A stretch of DNA of 64,000 nucleotides from Lithospermum erythrorhizon (taxonomy: Eukaryota > Streptophyta > Magnoliopsida > Boraginales > Boraginaceae), in NCBI GenBank assembly GCA_019722365.1, contig JADFUC010001887.1, positions 1 through 64,000 of the forward strand, written 5' to 3'. Shown piece by piece: positions 35,079-46,769 of this stretch (positions within the stretch are counted from its first letter, which is position 1; each line of letters opens with the position of its first letter). The position numbers and the translations under genes were made by a program. The notes under the pieces are model-generated. The model saw only the letters and a program-made list of their open reading frames with translations. It searched no databases and was not told where the DNA came from.

Positions 35079-35195
35079 GCAAAGAAGATTGAATTAATTT
35101 TGAAGTATCTTCAAATTTGAAGTGTAGGTTTTTAATGATGCAGTGCAAAGAGAAGATTGCATTATTTTGCAGCTATCTTCAAATGTAAGTGTAAA
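35079..35195. repeat. 66-bp-period tandem duplication
   Basis: GCAAAGAAGATTGAATTAAT... at 35079 and GCAAAGAGAAGATTGCATTA... at 35145 align with substitutions and small indels over about 50 bp. It is close to the left limit of the gypsy relic and could belong to its LTR or to the target DNA. Confidence 0.6.
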
Positions 35196-35299
35196 TGATA
35201 GTAAGGATAATTGATGACGTATCAAATGGTAATATTGTAGCGATGATAGAGGTCGTGAGTCACTGAGGTTAGAATCGTCGAAATCGCGGGCCTTGGAGG

Positions 35300-38200
35300 T
35301 CATCGCGTCGATGGATGGCTGATTACAAACTCACGTCCTCAGGTAAACCCATAAAACAATATCTGTGAGACGAAGCGGTTTTAAGAAAAATAATCAAATG
35401 ATGGTATTCACATGTAGCTACCTTGACATACAACAAATATCATGTACAAAAATATCTACAAAACCGATCGAAATCCCAAAAATACAACAATACGGACAAC
35501 CCGAATACGATCGAAAGCAGTGAGGCTGTGAGAATGTCTGCTGGCAGCTGGGTCACATAAATGCAGGCTCTAAGACACGATCACTCCGAACAAGCTGAAT
35601 AGCAGCTATAACCACACGTCAACTGGCACAGAAAATACCGCCTATAGCGAATAGGATAGTAGGCTATGAAAACTGAGTAGTCACGATATCTGAAGCAAAA
35701 AATTAACTGTTCTACGAATAGTGTACTATAAAATCATTAATATCGCATAAAAATATGTAGATAATCAAAGGGATACAATACTATTCAAGGCCCGTAATTA
35801 AAGAGTATATCGTTAGTGAGTTCGTTATAAATGCTGCTCATAAGTTATATCGATACCGTCACTCTTATGGTCGTTAGTTAAATAGGCCCCGTCCCAAGCC
35901 TTTATACGTTAATACTTGAGACAATAAATCGAAGATGCGTGTTATCACGATAACGATGACAAATGCCCAATCACATCATGACTTCTAACTACATCGACCA
36001 ATGATGTAAAACCTCACGACCCGACAACTAGACCATCAACTCCTACGACTCACCGGCAGCCCAGGCGTACTACTCACCAGGCTAAACAACTCAATCAACT
36101 CGTGTAGTCCGGTTCTCTGACTCTTCCGATTGATAATCTCGCGAGGCTGCTCCTCAGGTGAGATCCTCCTCAGTTCCACATTGCCGGGAGCTAAGAATGT
36201 GAGATTCATCCAGTGATATACTTCTCGAGCAAGACACATGGAATACGTATGAACTGTGAATCCGAACTAGCGTAAGCAGTGAGCTGGATCGCTCTCGCTT
36301 GAAATCTCAAGCGGTCCGATGTAAGAGGGACTTCAGCTCTGTCCTTCCAAATCGCGTACCCACCACGGAGACCCTCAAGAATACTCGATGTCAACTTGAA
36401 ACACAAGTACACACTCGGCGACAATCGGCATATTTCTTTTTGCACGTCGCAATGCGGTTACCGAGATGTTGTTGTATCAACTTGAGTCTCTCCTTGCGTC
36501 ACTCAGCAACTTGGAACCATAAACATTCCTCTCTCGACTTCATTCCAACAGCGGAGTCCGTGCTTCGTCCATACAACGCCTCAAATGGTGCCATCTAGAT
36601 ACTAGCATGGAAACTATTATTATCTACGAACTCATCTTAGGCGGCCTAAATCATCGACTCCACGAGAAACTTCGGGACCTGCGCTCGAGCATATCCTCCA
36701 AAGTACGGATCGTCCTCTCGGTGCCCGTACATTAAATGCGGGGATGGAAAGATAAACTCAAACTAAACTACGGTCTGGCGCCTCTTGGGAAACCCTCGAA
36801 ATACCGAAGTAAACCTCGCGTCATGGTCGGAGATGTCGACCTTTGGAACCCAGCGCGGTATCTGTCCCGATCAACATATATCCTCGGCCCAACCTCTACG
36901 GATCGTCGATTCGATTTGTCGGTGAAAGTAGACTTAAACCAATCTATCTCTGATCACATAAATCCCGTCGTTCGCTTCGACGATCTAGGAAGTCAAATAA
37001 AGAAATCCCATGGTAATGTTCTCCAGATATTCGGGAATCGAAGTGGGCTGGCGTAACGAGCCTGGGGGTGTCTATGCTCAATCTTCCTGGTGATAAACCA
37101 AACACCTCCCATAGCTTCAGTGATCTACTCTTCGTCCCAGGGCCACCAATAAACCATCTCGAGGTGCCAATACATCTTAGTGCTACACAGATTGTATGCT
37201 ATAAGGAGCATTATGGTACCATCAAGAATCTCCTTGTGACTCCTCGAGAGTCTGGTACAACCAACCTACCGTTCATCCTCAGCACACCATTATCATCAAC
37301 CCGCAATCACGATCTGTATTTCTTCACCTCTTGAATGACGTGCAGCCAATTTCTCATCTTTTCTTTGAAGCACCCAGATTCGATCAAAAAGAGATGCGAA
37401 TTCGAACCTTAGCGTGAGCCAATGACACCATCGGCCTGGCGATCAAGCTGACTCAGTGCTTCGTAATGCTTTTGCCTCGCCGCGCTTCCCGCTTCGACTG
37501 AGCATCTATTACCACGTTCGCCTTTCCGGGTGATACTCGATAGTCATATCGTAGTCATTTGAAAACTCCATCCATTTCTACGCGCCTCAAATCGGGTCTA
37601 CGATGGTTGGTAGGTACTAAACTTTGTGATGCGGTGAAAATCTGACATCCCCAACCCATTACAAGTAATGCCTCAGGCACAGCATAAAAACAATCACTAT
37701 GACTGTGAGATCATGGGTCGGGTAATTCTCGTGGATTTAACTCAGCGTAGAGAAGTATAAGCGATCAACTCTCCCGCTCTAGCGTCAAACCATAGCGGCC
37801 AACCCACGGTGTAGGCATCACATGTAGATCACGAAACCTCGAGACCGGATGGTGAAGCTAAAAGCAGTCTGTTAGTCAAACTCGCCTTGACTCTGAAACA
37901 TACCGCGATCCTCATCCCGAATAGAGACACCATGCAGTCGACTTAGTCGTCAGTCATAATTAGCGAGAATCACGATAAACCTCACGTAATATCAGCCAAA
38001 CCAAGAAACTCCTACTTTCGACCACGTAGGTGAAGTATTCCACGATGATAGCGGCCTCGCGCTTTGAGGGTCCACAGCGCAAATACCGTCACGATCCTGA
38101 CATGGCCCGAAATATTGCCTTTTCCAACGAAATTCACATTTACTAAATTTAGAGTACAAGCGGTCTTTGTCACCGATGTCTCAGCACCCAACCATGAGTG

Positions 38201-40450
38201 TCTCTCGTGCTCTCACCGTCGCTCGAGGGTGAATCAATATCATCGATGAACACAATCACAAACTTATCTTCGTGCCTTTTGGTCCGAATGCGCGATTTGG
38301 AATGTCACTCTCCTTGATCTGGCGGGTGATAATCGGATCTGAAATCAATCTTGAAACAACTTGGCATCCTGTTGATCAAATAAATCATCATCCGGCAGCG
38401 GATAACGGTTCTTGATAGTCGCTTTATTATTACACATGTCGATCACATGACCTCAACGTACCATCTTTCTTTTCCTGAAAACAGGCGGGTGCACCCAGCG
38501 GAGAAACACCGGTCGGTAGACCCCGCCCATCAGCAGTTCACAAGCGAGGTCTTGACTCTCTGACTTCTGCCGGAGCCATTCTATACGGCACAATAAGTAG
38601 TGCGGTACCGAAACTACTTGTCCCTTGAAACTCGAGCTACCTGCGGTGGTAGACTGGAACTCCTCCGGGAAAACATCGACATCTTTCATGGACCACTCCC
38701 GCGTCCTCAATGTTCTCCTTTCTCTCCAGTCGACCCGCATGCCGAAATCATTGCTGACCTTTACTGCGTCAACTTTGGAAGCGCCGAAGTGTTGAAATAA
38801 AACTTGATGGTAGAATGCTATCTCGCCAAGCAGAATATCTAGTCTACCGGACTCGCAAATAATCTCACTATGGTGACAATCAATCTTGGCGTGATGTGCT
38901 CTGACGATCCCGTACCGAAGATAAGATCAAAATCTACTAGCTCGGCGAGTAGATCATGACAACAATTGATTATTCACGCTCGAGGACGATCTACATATAC
39001 GTATCTAACGCCAATGAAGCGCCACCTGGGTGTCATAATAATAAGTGGAGCAAGTAGGACTCCCGACATAAAGGTAAAAAACATCGAGCAAAACTACGGG
39101 AAATAAAATGATAGCTCTAGAGATCAAATAGTCTCGCAGTGCCGGTGTCGCGCCAACAGTGCGTCCGCGATCCCCCAGGAGTATCGATTGCCTCTGGTTG
39201 ATGCTTTACATTGATCGGCTACCCGGCGCCGCGTAGGCTGTACCCGTTGTCTTCCCACGAGCCTCCAACTCATGACGCCGCAACCTCGCGGCCTCCATCG
39301 TCCGCTGTTGTCCTGACTACCGCGGTGTGTGGCGGCGAAGAGTACTAGCCTCAGCTACGGGATAGAGGGCCGAGCTCTCGCCAGATGTCGAGCTGCGACG
39401 AGAGAAAGCAGATCCGCCTGCCGGCGATCCGCGTCACGTGACCCGGCGACCCCGCCTTGAAGCGACTAACCTACGCTTTCGGAACGGTGCTCGCTCCACA
39501 GGATCTACCCGATCTAGCAGGAAAATGTTGTGCGAAGAAACGTCGAATGCTTCGGACGAACTACGGTGCCCCGAAATGGATTTGACCGGATAGTCACGAT
39601 GGACCACTCTCCTCTGAAATCTCGCACTAGAAGGTCCACTAGTACCAACTATCTCTTGTCGCCCCCTCTTTGCCCGTGGCCGGGCAATCATTTCCATCTG
39701 GCCTTGTGTGGCGTTCCTCGACTCATGGCGGTGAAGGTCGGCGATGTGCTTGTGGCGGATCTCCCGTCTCGTTCAGATCACGGATCACGGTAATCTTACG
39801 CTCCTCGGTCAGTTATACGGTGAGTAGGCGACATAACTCGCTAAATAGTCTACCGTGCTAAATGATAGATCATTCGCCCACGAGTCATGAGAATCGAGGT
39901 CCTACAAGAAGCGACCATATGGTGCTTAGCGATAATTCTTCCCCGAACAACGCTACAAAAGCTCCCGAATAGGATCTTTCATAGCGGTCGAGAATGTGAT
40001 GGGTGCATACGTCCGGGCGCTCTCGTGAAGTGCAATGGGTAACAAGCGACCACCGAGCTCACCTGTGCGCGTCGGCTCGAATATGGTCTCGAGTCTCACG
40101 ATAAACTCGATCGCCTCGGTGGGTACCTACTCAAGAGCTTCGGAGGATCTCTCTTCGGGGGAAAGCGGTTGAAGAGCTTACTATGGAACTGACCTCTTGG
40201 AGGCGCTATACGTGCATGTACCAGGTCACTTCTCGGCAATGTAATAAATACCCAACAACGAGGATCAAGCGGGGGACCGGGATGTACACGAACACGATGT
40301 TATATTTGGGCTCGCTACGCCCCATGACTCTACTGCGTGTGCCGCCTCGGCCTACCTCAGCACCCCTCGGTGCACCTCGGGCCTCTGGGTGGCACGGGCC
40401 ACTCTACAACGTCTCTTTCTCGGTGGCATCACCAGCTGAGTCACAGAAAA
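35300..40450 (-). mobile_element. Degraded Ty3/gypsy retrotransposon (chromovirus-like internal region)
   Basis: Minus-strand fragments follow the order gag, protease, RT, RNase H and integrase, from high to low coordinates. Gag-like basic/Gly-rich sequence lies at about 40450-39430. The RT has the block DVFPEE (about 38680), then fragments matching the P-W-A-P-V region (about 38500), KNRYPLP (about 38410) and the catalytic FIDDI (about 38250). The integrase C-terminal/chromodomain-like block EEQPREIINRKSQR is at about 36160-36110. Order and motifs fit Del/Tekay-type elements. No frame exceeds about 106 codons and no matching LTR pair was found; LTRs are lost or unrecognised. CpG is unexpectedly frequent for a decayed plant element. 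Confidence 0.75.
38220..38740 (-). pseudogene. Ty3/gypsy reverse transcriptase fragment
   Basis: From 38740 down, the fragment with DVFPEE is followed by WVHPPVFRKRKMVR (where WGAPVLFVKKKDGS is usual in the family), STIKNRYPLP, a DLFDQ block and VIVFIDDI with the catalytic Asp pair near 38250. The blocks lie in different frames, and part of the palm region between the Y-H block and FIDDI is shortened. It is non-functional. Confidence 0.75.
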
Positions 40451-40459
40451 ATAAAGAAA

Positions 40460-41100
40460 ATCTTTAGGCATAGAAAGGCTGTCAGCCTTGGCTGAAAGAA
40501 AGCAACGCAGTCAGTCACATAACCATACAGACAACCAAATAATCTAACCTACGATCTGATAAATATATTGCAGAACCAATTACTTTTTAATTGTCCTCTA
40601 TCATAGATAGTAAAATGACAATGGTCCATGAAGAACAAAGACTCTATATATATTACAACTGCTCAGTTCTCATTTGATATTCACGAGAAGTGTATGTGAA
40701 TTTTGTCTAGGCTTTTATTTAGTTTGGATACAAGTGTAAATGTTTTCCTCAATTCCCCTTCATTATGTAAATGTTTTCCTCAATTCCCTTAAATCTCTAT
40801 ATGATATCGACATCATTTAATTGACCATCAGATGTTAATGGTTGAGAATTATTAGGCCTTAATATACACTTGCCACAAACGTCAATGATTTGAGAAGGAC
40901 ATCATTGTTCTGTATGTGTTGAAATCACCATCCTGATGAGTCATGGGAATTAATGAGAAGTTGTAGAATTCCTGTATGTTTAGTAACATTTCATTACTCA
41001 AATGTTGATGGAAATTATTTAGTCAATTATGCCGTTCAGAATAAAGATAATTTTGTTATGAATGAAATTTGTGCTAGTAGTAGGCTCATAGCTATTGTAT
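40460..41100. other. Right flank of the gypsy relic; 31-bp-period duplication at 40735
   Basis: AT-rich DNA without a gene. TGTAAATGTTTTCCTCAATT occurs at 40735 and 40766. No sequence here was matched to the left flank of the gypsy relic, so a second LTR is not supported. Confidence 0.4.
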
Positions 41101-41110
41101 TTAGTGATGT

Positions 41111-41533
41111 TAGGGGTCCGAATCGGTTCGGATATTGAAAAGTCCAGTATCCATCCAATAAAGACTATAGAATATATTGTCGGGCAAAATTTTAGGACGG
41201 ACCGGAATCGATAGTTGTCGGGCTGGTATCCGGATCAACCGATAATCAAATAACAAAAAACAAAAGTTAAAAACCCAATTGAAATCTCCAAAATTGAAAA
41301 TCACCAAAATCAAATCTCTAATTGAAAATAGCTCTAAAAATTGAAAAAGTAAATTTCTAAATTTTCAAGATAAAATTAACATTTAAAAAAAATTAGTACG
41401 GGCTAAAACCTACATTGACTTTAACACAGCTCCGCCCTCATTGAAGATCTTAAATACTATGAAATATCTCATAGACTTTTTGTATACACTTATTACGTTT
41501 ACCAAATAATGTGTTAAGCTAAATGTTTTTCCC
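41111..41533. mobile_element. hAT-like subterminal repeat relic, right copy
   Basis: It starts TAGGGGTCCGAATCGGTTCGG, resembling the TAGGGGTG...GGTTCGG ends of plant hAT elements. GACGGACCGGAATCG and TCGGGCTGGTATCCGG follow, then an A-rich stretch with GAAATCTCCAAAATTG as in the left copy at 32610-33430. The last part (41498-41530) matches 34311-34343. Confidence 0.35.
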
Positions 41534-43933
41534 TAAAAGTACTTCAATTAGTGGTCACTTAATAATAAAGCTAGAAGTTGATAGTATTAATGAATTTGGC
41601 CGGAGTTCAATATTGCGTGCTACAGGTTTGGTTACTGGGTATCACTAGTATTTAGATGTGAAGGTTGTATATGATGATCAATTATTGAATCTACATTTCG
41701 TTGTTAGTTTTTACTCTTTTGAACCTTGAACCATCTTTGCCTTCTATTAATTTGATCGAGAAACATTCATTCTTTTAAATCATTTTTACAGTTTTTAGAT
41801 GTGGATACTTGATAGAGTAATGGGCGGTGGGAGTGGATTCGTGAGTCGAGATGGAGTGCAGGTTTATATATTCATATATAATTTCTTTTGTATATTGTCT
41901 GAAATTAACGTATCAGCATGTTATCTGAAGTATAATGTAAGCAGAACAAACGAGTCCGATTTACTCTTTCATTTTAGAAATAGTTTAATTCATCATTTAG
42001 ATTCATAGTCTACCACTTCGACCTACTCCATTCAAATACAAGAAAGTATTAGGTGCACAAAACACAATTTTTTTTTCCCTCAACAACTCCCCCTCTATAT
42101 ATATAGTGATTAACTAGTAGACTTTTATTTCACCATCATCGACAACAACATCGATAAGTTGATGCACTAATTATAAGAACAAGAAAGATCGTCTCCTATT
42201 TCATAAAGACACCTCATTGAGTCATTGGGCATCATGGCTAGTGGCATATAATGCAAGGCTGAATATGTAGAGCAAAATGATTGAAATTTATCTTCCACTA
42301 CTTCAATAATCAATTAGGAGCATATGTTTGGCTGAAGAAGAATTTTGATAAATAAAAACAAAATACTAGTGTAATAAACTGTTGAATAGTTTTGTGAAAT
42401 AGTCAATCGATGTGACAAAACAAGAAGAATATGGACACTTCCGGGTTATGTCCAATAACAGAAGAACACAAACAAAAAAAAAACCCCACCTCCAGCACAT
42501 CCCTCAATTTCATCATCAGGATGAGCAAAAATAAAATGCCCTTCTTTGCTTGTGAAAATCTTGATCAAACTGAATACTCTTCCTTTTGATCCATGTGAAG
42601 GACTCAATACACTCCCACATTCCACATTGATAGTTTAAGTCATTATATATGTAATAAGATCATGTACGTATTTCTTTTTATTATGAACTCATTGTTCATA
42701 TGAAACTAGGGTCGATCTTGATAAGTTCATGTGTAATTTAATTTCAACTGATTTTAGTATGGAGTCTCGAATACTTAACAATCCTCCTTAGCTTAGTGAG
42801 TTTACATGTTTTATTTTTATTTTTTTTATATTTAATTTATTTTGTAGGCTAAGTGGAAAAAAAGTTGTCATGTATGTTGGTTAAACATATGATGGACCCG
42901 AATGGAATACTACAGACAATAGATCTCTTATGAATTTCGATTCTTTAACTATATTACAGCAAGTATAAGGTTGTGTTAGATGCCTCTACTGGATTGGAAG
43001 TGACATGTTCGTTAAGTACTCTTTCTCTATATTTATTTTTCGAGATAAATGTTTGACCACAATAATTTCTTAATTATATTAAGAATAAAAGAACGTTCTA
43101 TATATTATACAATATTAATATTTATAAAAAATAAATTCAATACTATCAATTCGTAATTATTAGAATAATGAATAAAAATTATTGTAATTAAATGATCAGT
43201 TAAAATTAAAAAGTGAAAACTTGATATTAAATGAATTAGAGAAAATAGGATATAAACGCTGGAGTTGGCTTTATTGATCGCGTGATATTACTGAAAACAT
43301 GAGTTTAGGTTTTAGGTCGATTTTATAATGATTTTTTTCCGAGGGATAGTAAAATGCAATGAACAAAGATTTTTTGAATAATGAATAAAGATTGTTTTGT
43401 GTGTGCGGATGTGGAAATTGATCACTAGCATCACGAGTTCATGACTAAAATCATAGTATGATGGGTCGACTTCCTGAATATAATAATGGACATACATGAA
43501 TTTCAATATGTTGATTTTCTCTTTTGAATATTTTTTGTTACAAGAGGACATACTCTCGTGATAATTAATTTATTAAATTGTCAAAATCGATAAATCAAAG
43601 TAAATTATTTTGGCGGGGATTCTAATAATTCTATAACTGTTACTCTCCAGGGCTACCCAAATGTCTGATTGCACATACAATTTAGGTCCCCCATGGTCCA
43701 TGATGAATGACTGGTCGATGAAATCTGATTTTAGTTGTAAATTTTAATGAATACCATATCTTGTTGATCTTGTATTAATTGATTTTCCCTCCAACTTATT
43801 CAATTGTATGTACTGGCATGGTATTTTGTTTGAATGCAAGTTCAATGTCGAGATTACTGACTTCATTTATAGTTATTTGTTTTGACTACTAACAAAATAA
43901 AGTACTCCGTTTTTATATGACTAACTTATTTAT
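41534..43933. other. Intergenic DNA, no recognised gene
   Basis: About 2.4 kb of AT-rich DNA with only short unrelated open stretches. The minus-strand stretch at 43551-43312 and the plus-strand one at 41799-42008 show no domain or splice structure. Confidence 0.3.
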
Positions 43934-43934
43934 T

Positions 43935-44179
43935 ACTCACTGCGTTTTTTAGTTATCGTCTTGGTATTTATACGTAAATTAATTAAAAGAAAGGTGGTCG
44001 AAAAAGTCAAGTGAAATATAGAATGACGATCAGTGAAGCAATGTCATTGATTGGGTGGTAATTTACAAAAAGAGAGTAGTTTAAAATGCATTGAAATGTA
44101 AAAATAATATTATTAATGCTAAACGACAACTATCTTCAAATAAATTTTTTGGTTAAAACGACAAACTAAAATGGAGGAA
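43935..44179. mobile_element. Stowaway/mariner-like MITE
   Basis: The left end TACTCACTGCGTTTTTTAGT and the right end ACGACAAACTAAAATGGAGGA form imperfect inverted repeats of the CTCC(C)T-TTTAGTTGTCG type. The interior contains GATTGGGTGGTAATTT, similar to the other MITEs in this window. About 245 bp, non-coding. Confidence 0.5.
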
Positions 44180-44559
44180 TCAATCGTAAATGTTATAACG
44201 ACAGAAGAGATTTGTTATAGAACTGAGTTCAGAATTTTAAAATGAGGAATTAAATGAAATCTTGCGAAGAAATAAAGAGGCAGAGATATTTTAGCATTGA
44301 TTGTCACTGCTGATGTTATGATGAATCGCGGACAATGACTAATGATTCAGTATAAGGAGGAGCATATTACAGGCTTTAGGCAGCTCTCGGAGAAGCTGTG
44401 TGAATCATTCTGTGGGGCAGATAAATTATAGGTCTACACTATTCCTAAAGTGGAATTACATGACAATATTACCGGACTTGTGTGGTAACAAACTCTTGAA
44501 GCTTGGGAATAGAGAAAAGCAGTGTCTATTTCATTTTTATCTTGATGAGGAAGAATGGA

Positions 44560-44790
44560 GTATGAGCCTGGTGATAGGGAGCGCACAACTTCTTCGTTCG
44601 ATAGCGCATACAATCAGTTTTTAGGGTTGGGGGCTAGCCGATAGAGGGGTATTTATAGGCCAAAAACCGATTTAAAATCGCCTCAGAAAATCCCGAGGTT
44701 GGAAGTCCCGAACTATCTCTGGACTCGAAAACGTCAATATCGGGACTTGGGTCGGGAGGTGTAAGTCCCGAACTTGATTCCGATCTTCTC
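44560..44790 (-). promoter_or_regulatory. LTR-like promoter segment on the minus strand
   Basis: On the minus strand two copies of GTTCGGGACTT (starting near 44775 and 44720) and matching reverse CCCGAT/CCCGAC words precede CTATAAATACCCCTC (about 44661-44647), a good TATA box, followed by GGCTAGCCCCCAACCCTAAA. Repeated words ahead of a TATA box and a GC-rich start resemble a retrotransposon LTR U3-R region. No partner LTR was identified, so it may be a solo or partial LTR. Confidence 0.35.
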
Positions 44791-45940
44791 CGAAACTATT
44801 GTTAATTTGATTCAAGTCACCAAATTCAATAATAAAGATGAAATATGTAATTTATTATATAATAGAAAATACTTCAATTAAAAAAATGTCTAATAATAAC
44901 AGAGGTTGGCATGGAAATCATGGCAGAGTAATGATTTAGAATGAGAACATAGGGAAGGTATTATTGAAGTTCATGAATAAAGGTTGAGAATAAAGATTGA
45001 ATCCAAGTGTGTAGCATATTGTAAGCTTAGTTAATTAAAGCTCTTAGGTGAAAGGACAGTCCATTGAGTAATGAGCACCATCAACAATTCAATATAGATC
45101 AATAACTTCAGTCCATGATAATCAATATACCCTTCAGGGGATGTCTTCAAATAAAATAAACTTTTCTTCGTATCAAAGAAATTATCTCATTGCAATAAAT
45201 TGCCTGACAAATTTTAATCTGGTAGGTTAGCAACAGTTGAGGATGATGTGGTCGAACATAAATACCTATTGGAAGACAGCAATAGAGACATATATATTGT
45301 CCCTACATTGGGAAGCAACCAATTCAAATCCATACTCTAAAATTGTTCAAATTTCATTCAATTTGCCTGTTGGTGGCAAGGGCACCAAAGGTGGTGCTCA
45401 TCGAAGAAGTTCAAGAAAATTAGATATCAGCTTTAAATAACGTTGATTTTTTTGTTACAATGATGATTTAGTTCAATTACAAGCTTATAATTGTATGCAA
45501 TTAGAGGTGTTTGATGGAACTTCTATGAAGATGACTTTTCATTATCATCCAAAGACAATGAGCAAGATCGTATGCATGTATGGTAGCTGGTGATTGAGAC
45601 ATTGGACTGTGGGAGGGTAAGGAAAATAAATAGGTGCTGTCCTTTTAACCTTGAAGGTGAAAGATTGATGAAAGGTGAGTTTTCATGATTTAGGTAACCA
45701 TTTCCCGGTGATATATGAAAGAACGAGACCCATATATGCGATTATATTTAAGCTTACTTGAACAATGAACATGAATGTAATATGTAGTAAGTGATGATGT
45801 ACACAGAAAAATGTCTACAAAGAAATTTATAGGAAATACACGTGATTTGTACGAAATAGACTGGACATCTGGATTCGTATATGAGTTAGTCTTGTTACAT
45901 CTTTTAATGCATTTAACGTTATTTGAATTCTTCTTAGCTT
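44791..45940. other. Intergenic DNA, no recognised gene
   Basis: This contains a 67-codon plus-strand open stretch at 45237-45440 with a basic C-terminus and no recognised domain. Nothing else is supported. Confidence 0.25.
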
Positions 45941-46769
45941 TGGTGATGAGTGTTTGTGGTGGGTTCGGCGCAGCTCAAGTCAGCTTGGCGACTCAGGGAG
46001 ATTCCTGCGTTCGGTAAAGCCATTAGTCGGGAAGTTCCCAGTCTAGGCCAGACTAGTCATGCCACAGAAGGATATCCTTTCGCGAACAAACGTTGAGTAA
46101 CGAGTCAGAGATTTGGTCAGCGCAGTAATGAGCATGGATCTGCGTCCAAACCCATCACTTGACAAAATTCGCGAATCGGTGGCGGGTCATGGGAGCTGCT
46201 TGGAATTCCTCAAAATACAAATATACTACTACTCGCGCGCTGAGCAACAAGTATGGAGTATCGGTCATCCCGAAAACAACCGGGTATTCCTAAATGGTTC
46301 TCCAGTAGAACAAGAAAGACATTCGTGAGAAGAATTACAAAAGGAGGGGTTCGTTTAGCTGGGGAGCAAGAGATTCGGCGACAAAGAAGACGCATTTTGG
46401 AAAGGGGCCAGTTGGTTCGTGAAAACGAGCCACGACTAATGAAGAAGCGACTCATGTAGAATACGAACAAAAGGCAAAGAGAATCTTGCTCCACAGATGA
46501 CCCTGCTATACGCCTTGTAGTCCCATATACGACTCATGCTTCCAGTATGGTAGTACGAAACGACTTAATATATGCCATGTGGTACACGAGCAACCCCTCG
46601 AGAGCAACTAATGCTACTCTATTACAAGAGCTTCACTGTAGGTCAAAGAGTTCGATAAATTCAAGCAGACGATGCGGCCTCGCTTACCGAGGAAAGAAAC
46701 CGTTACATACTTAGCCGGTCATGCCGTTACTACACGATCCAAATGATGTACCTACACCTGTGGGGTTCA

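Noticed and set aside
35300..40450. LTR pair of the gypsy relic
   Set aside because: I compared the flanks near 35.2-35.5 kb and 40.45-41.1 kb and found no convincing match.
46210..46494. Overlapping opposite-strand stretches near 46.2-46.5 kb as a gene
   Set aside because: No recognised domain in either direction, inside the degraded LTR complex; the plus-strand version is merely rich in Arg.
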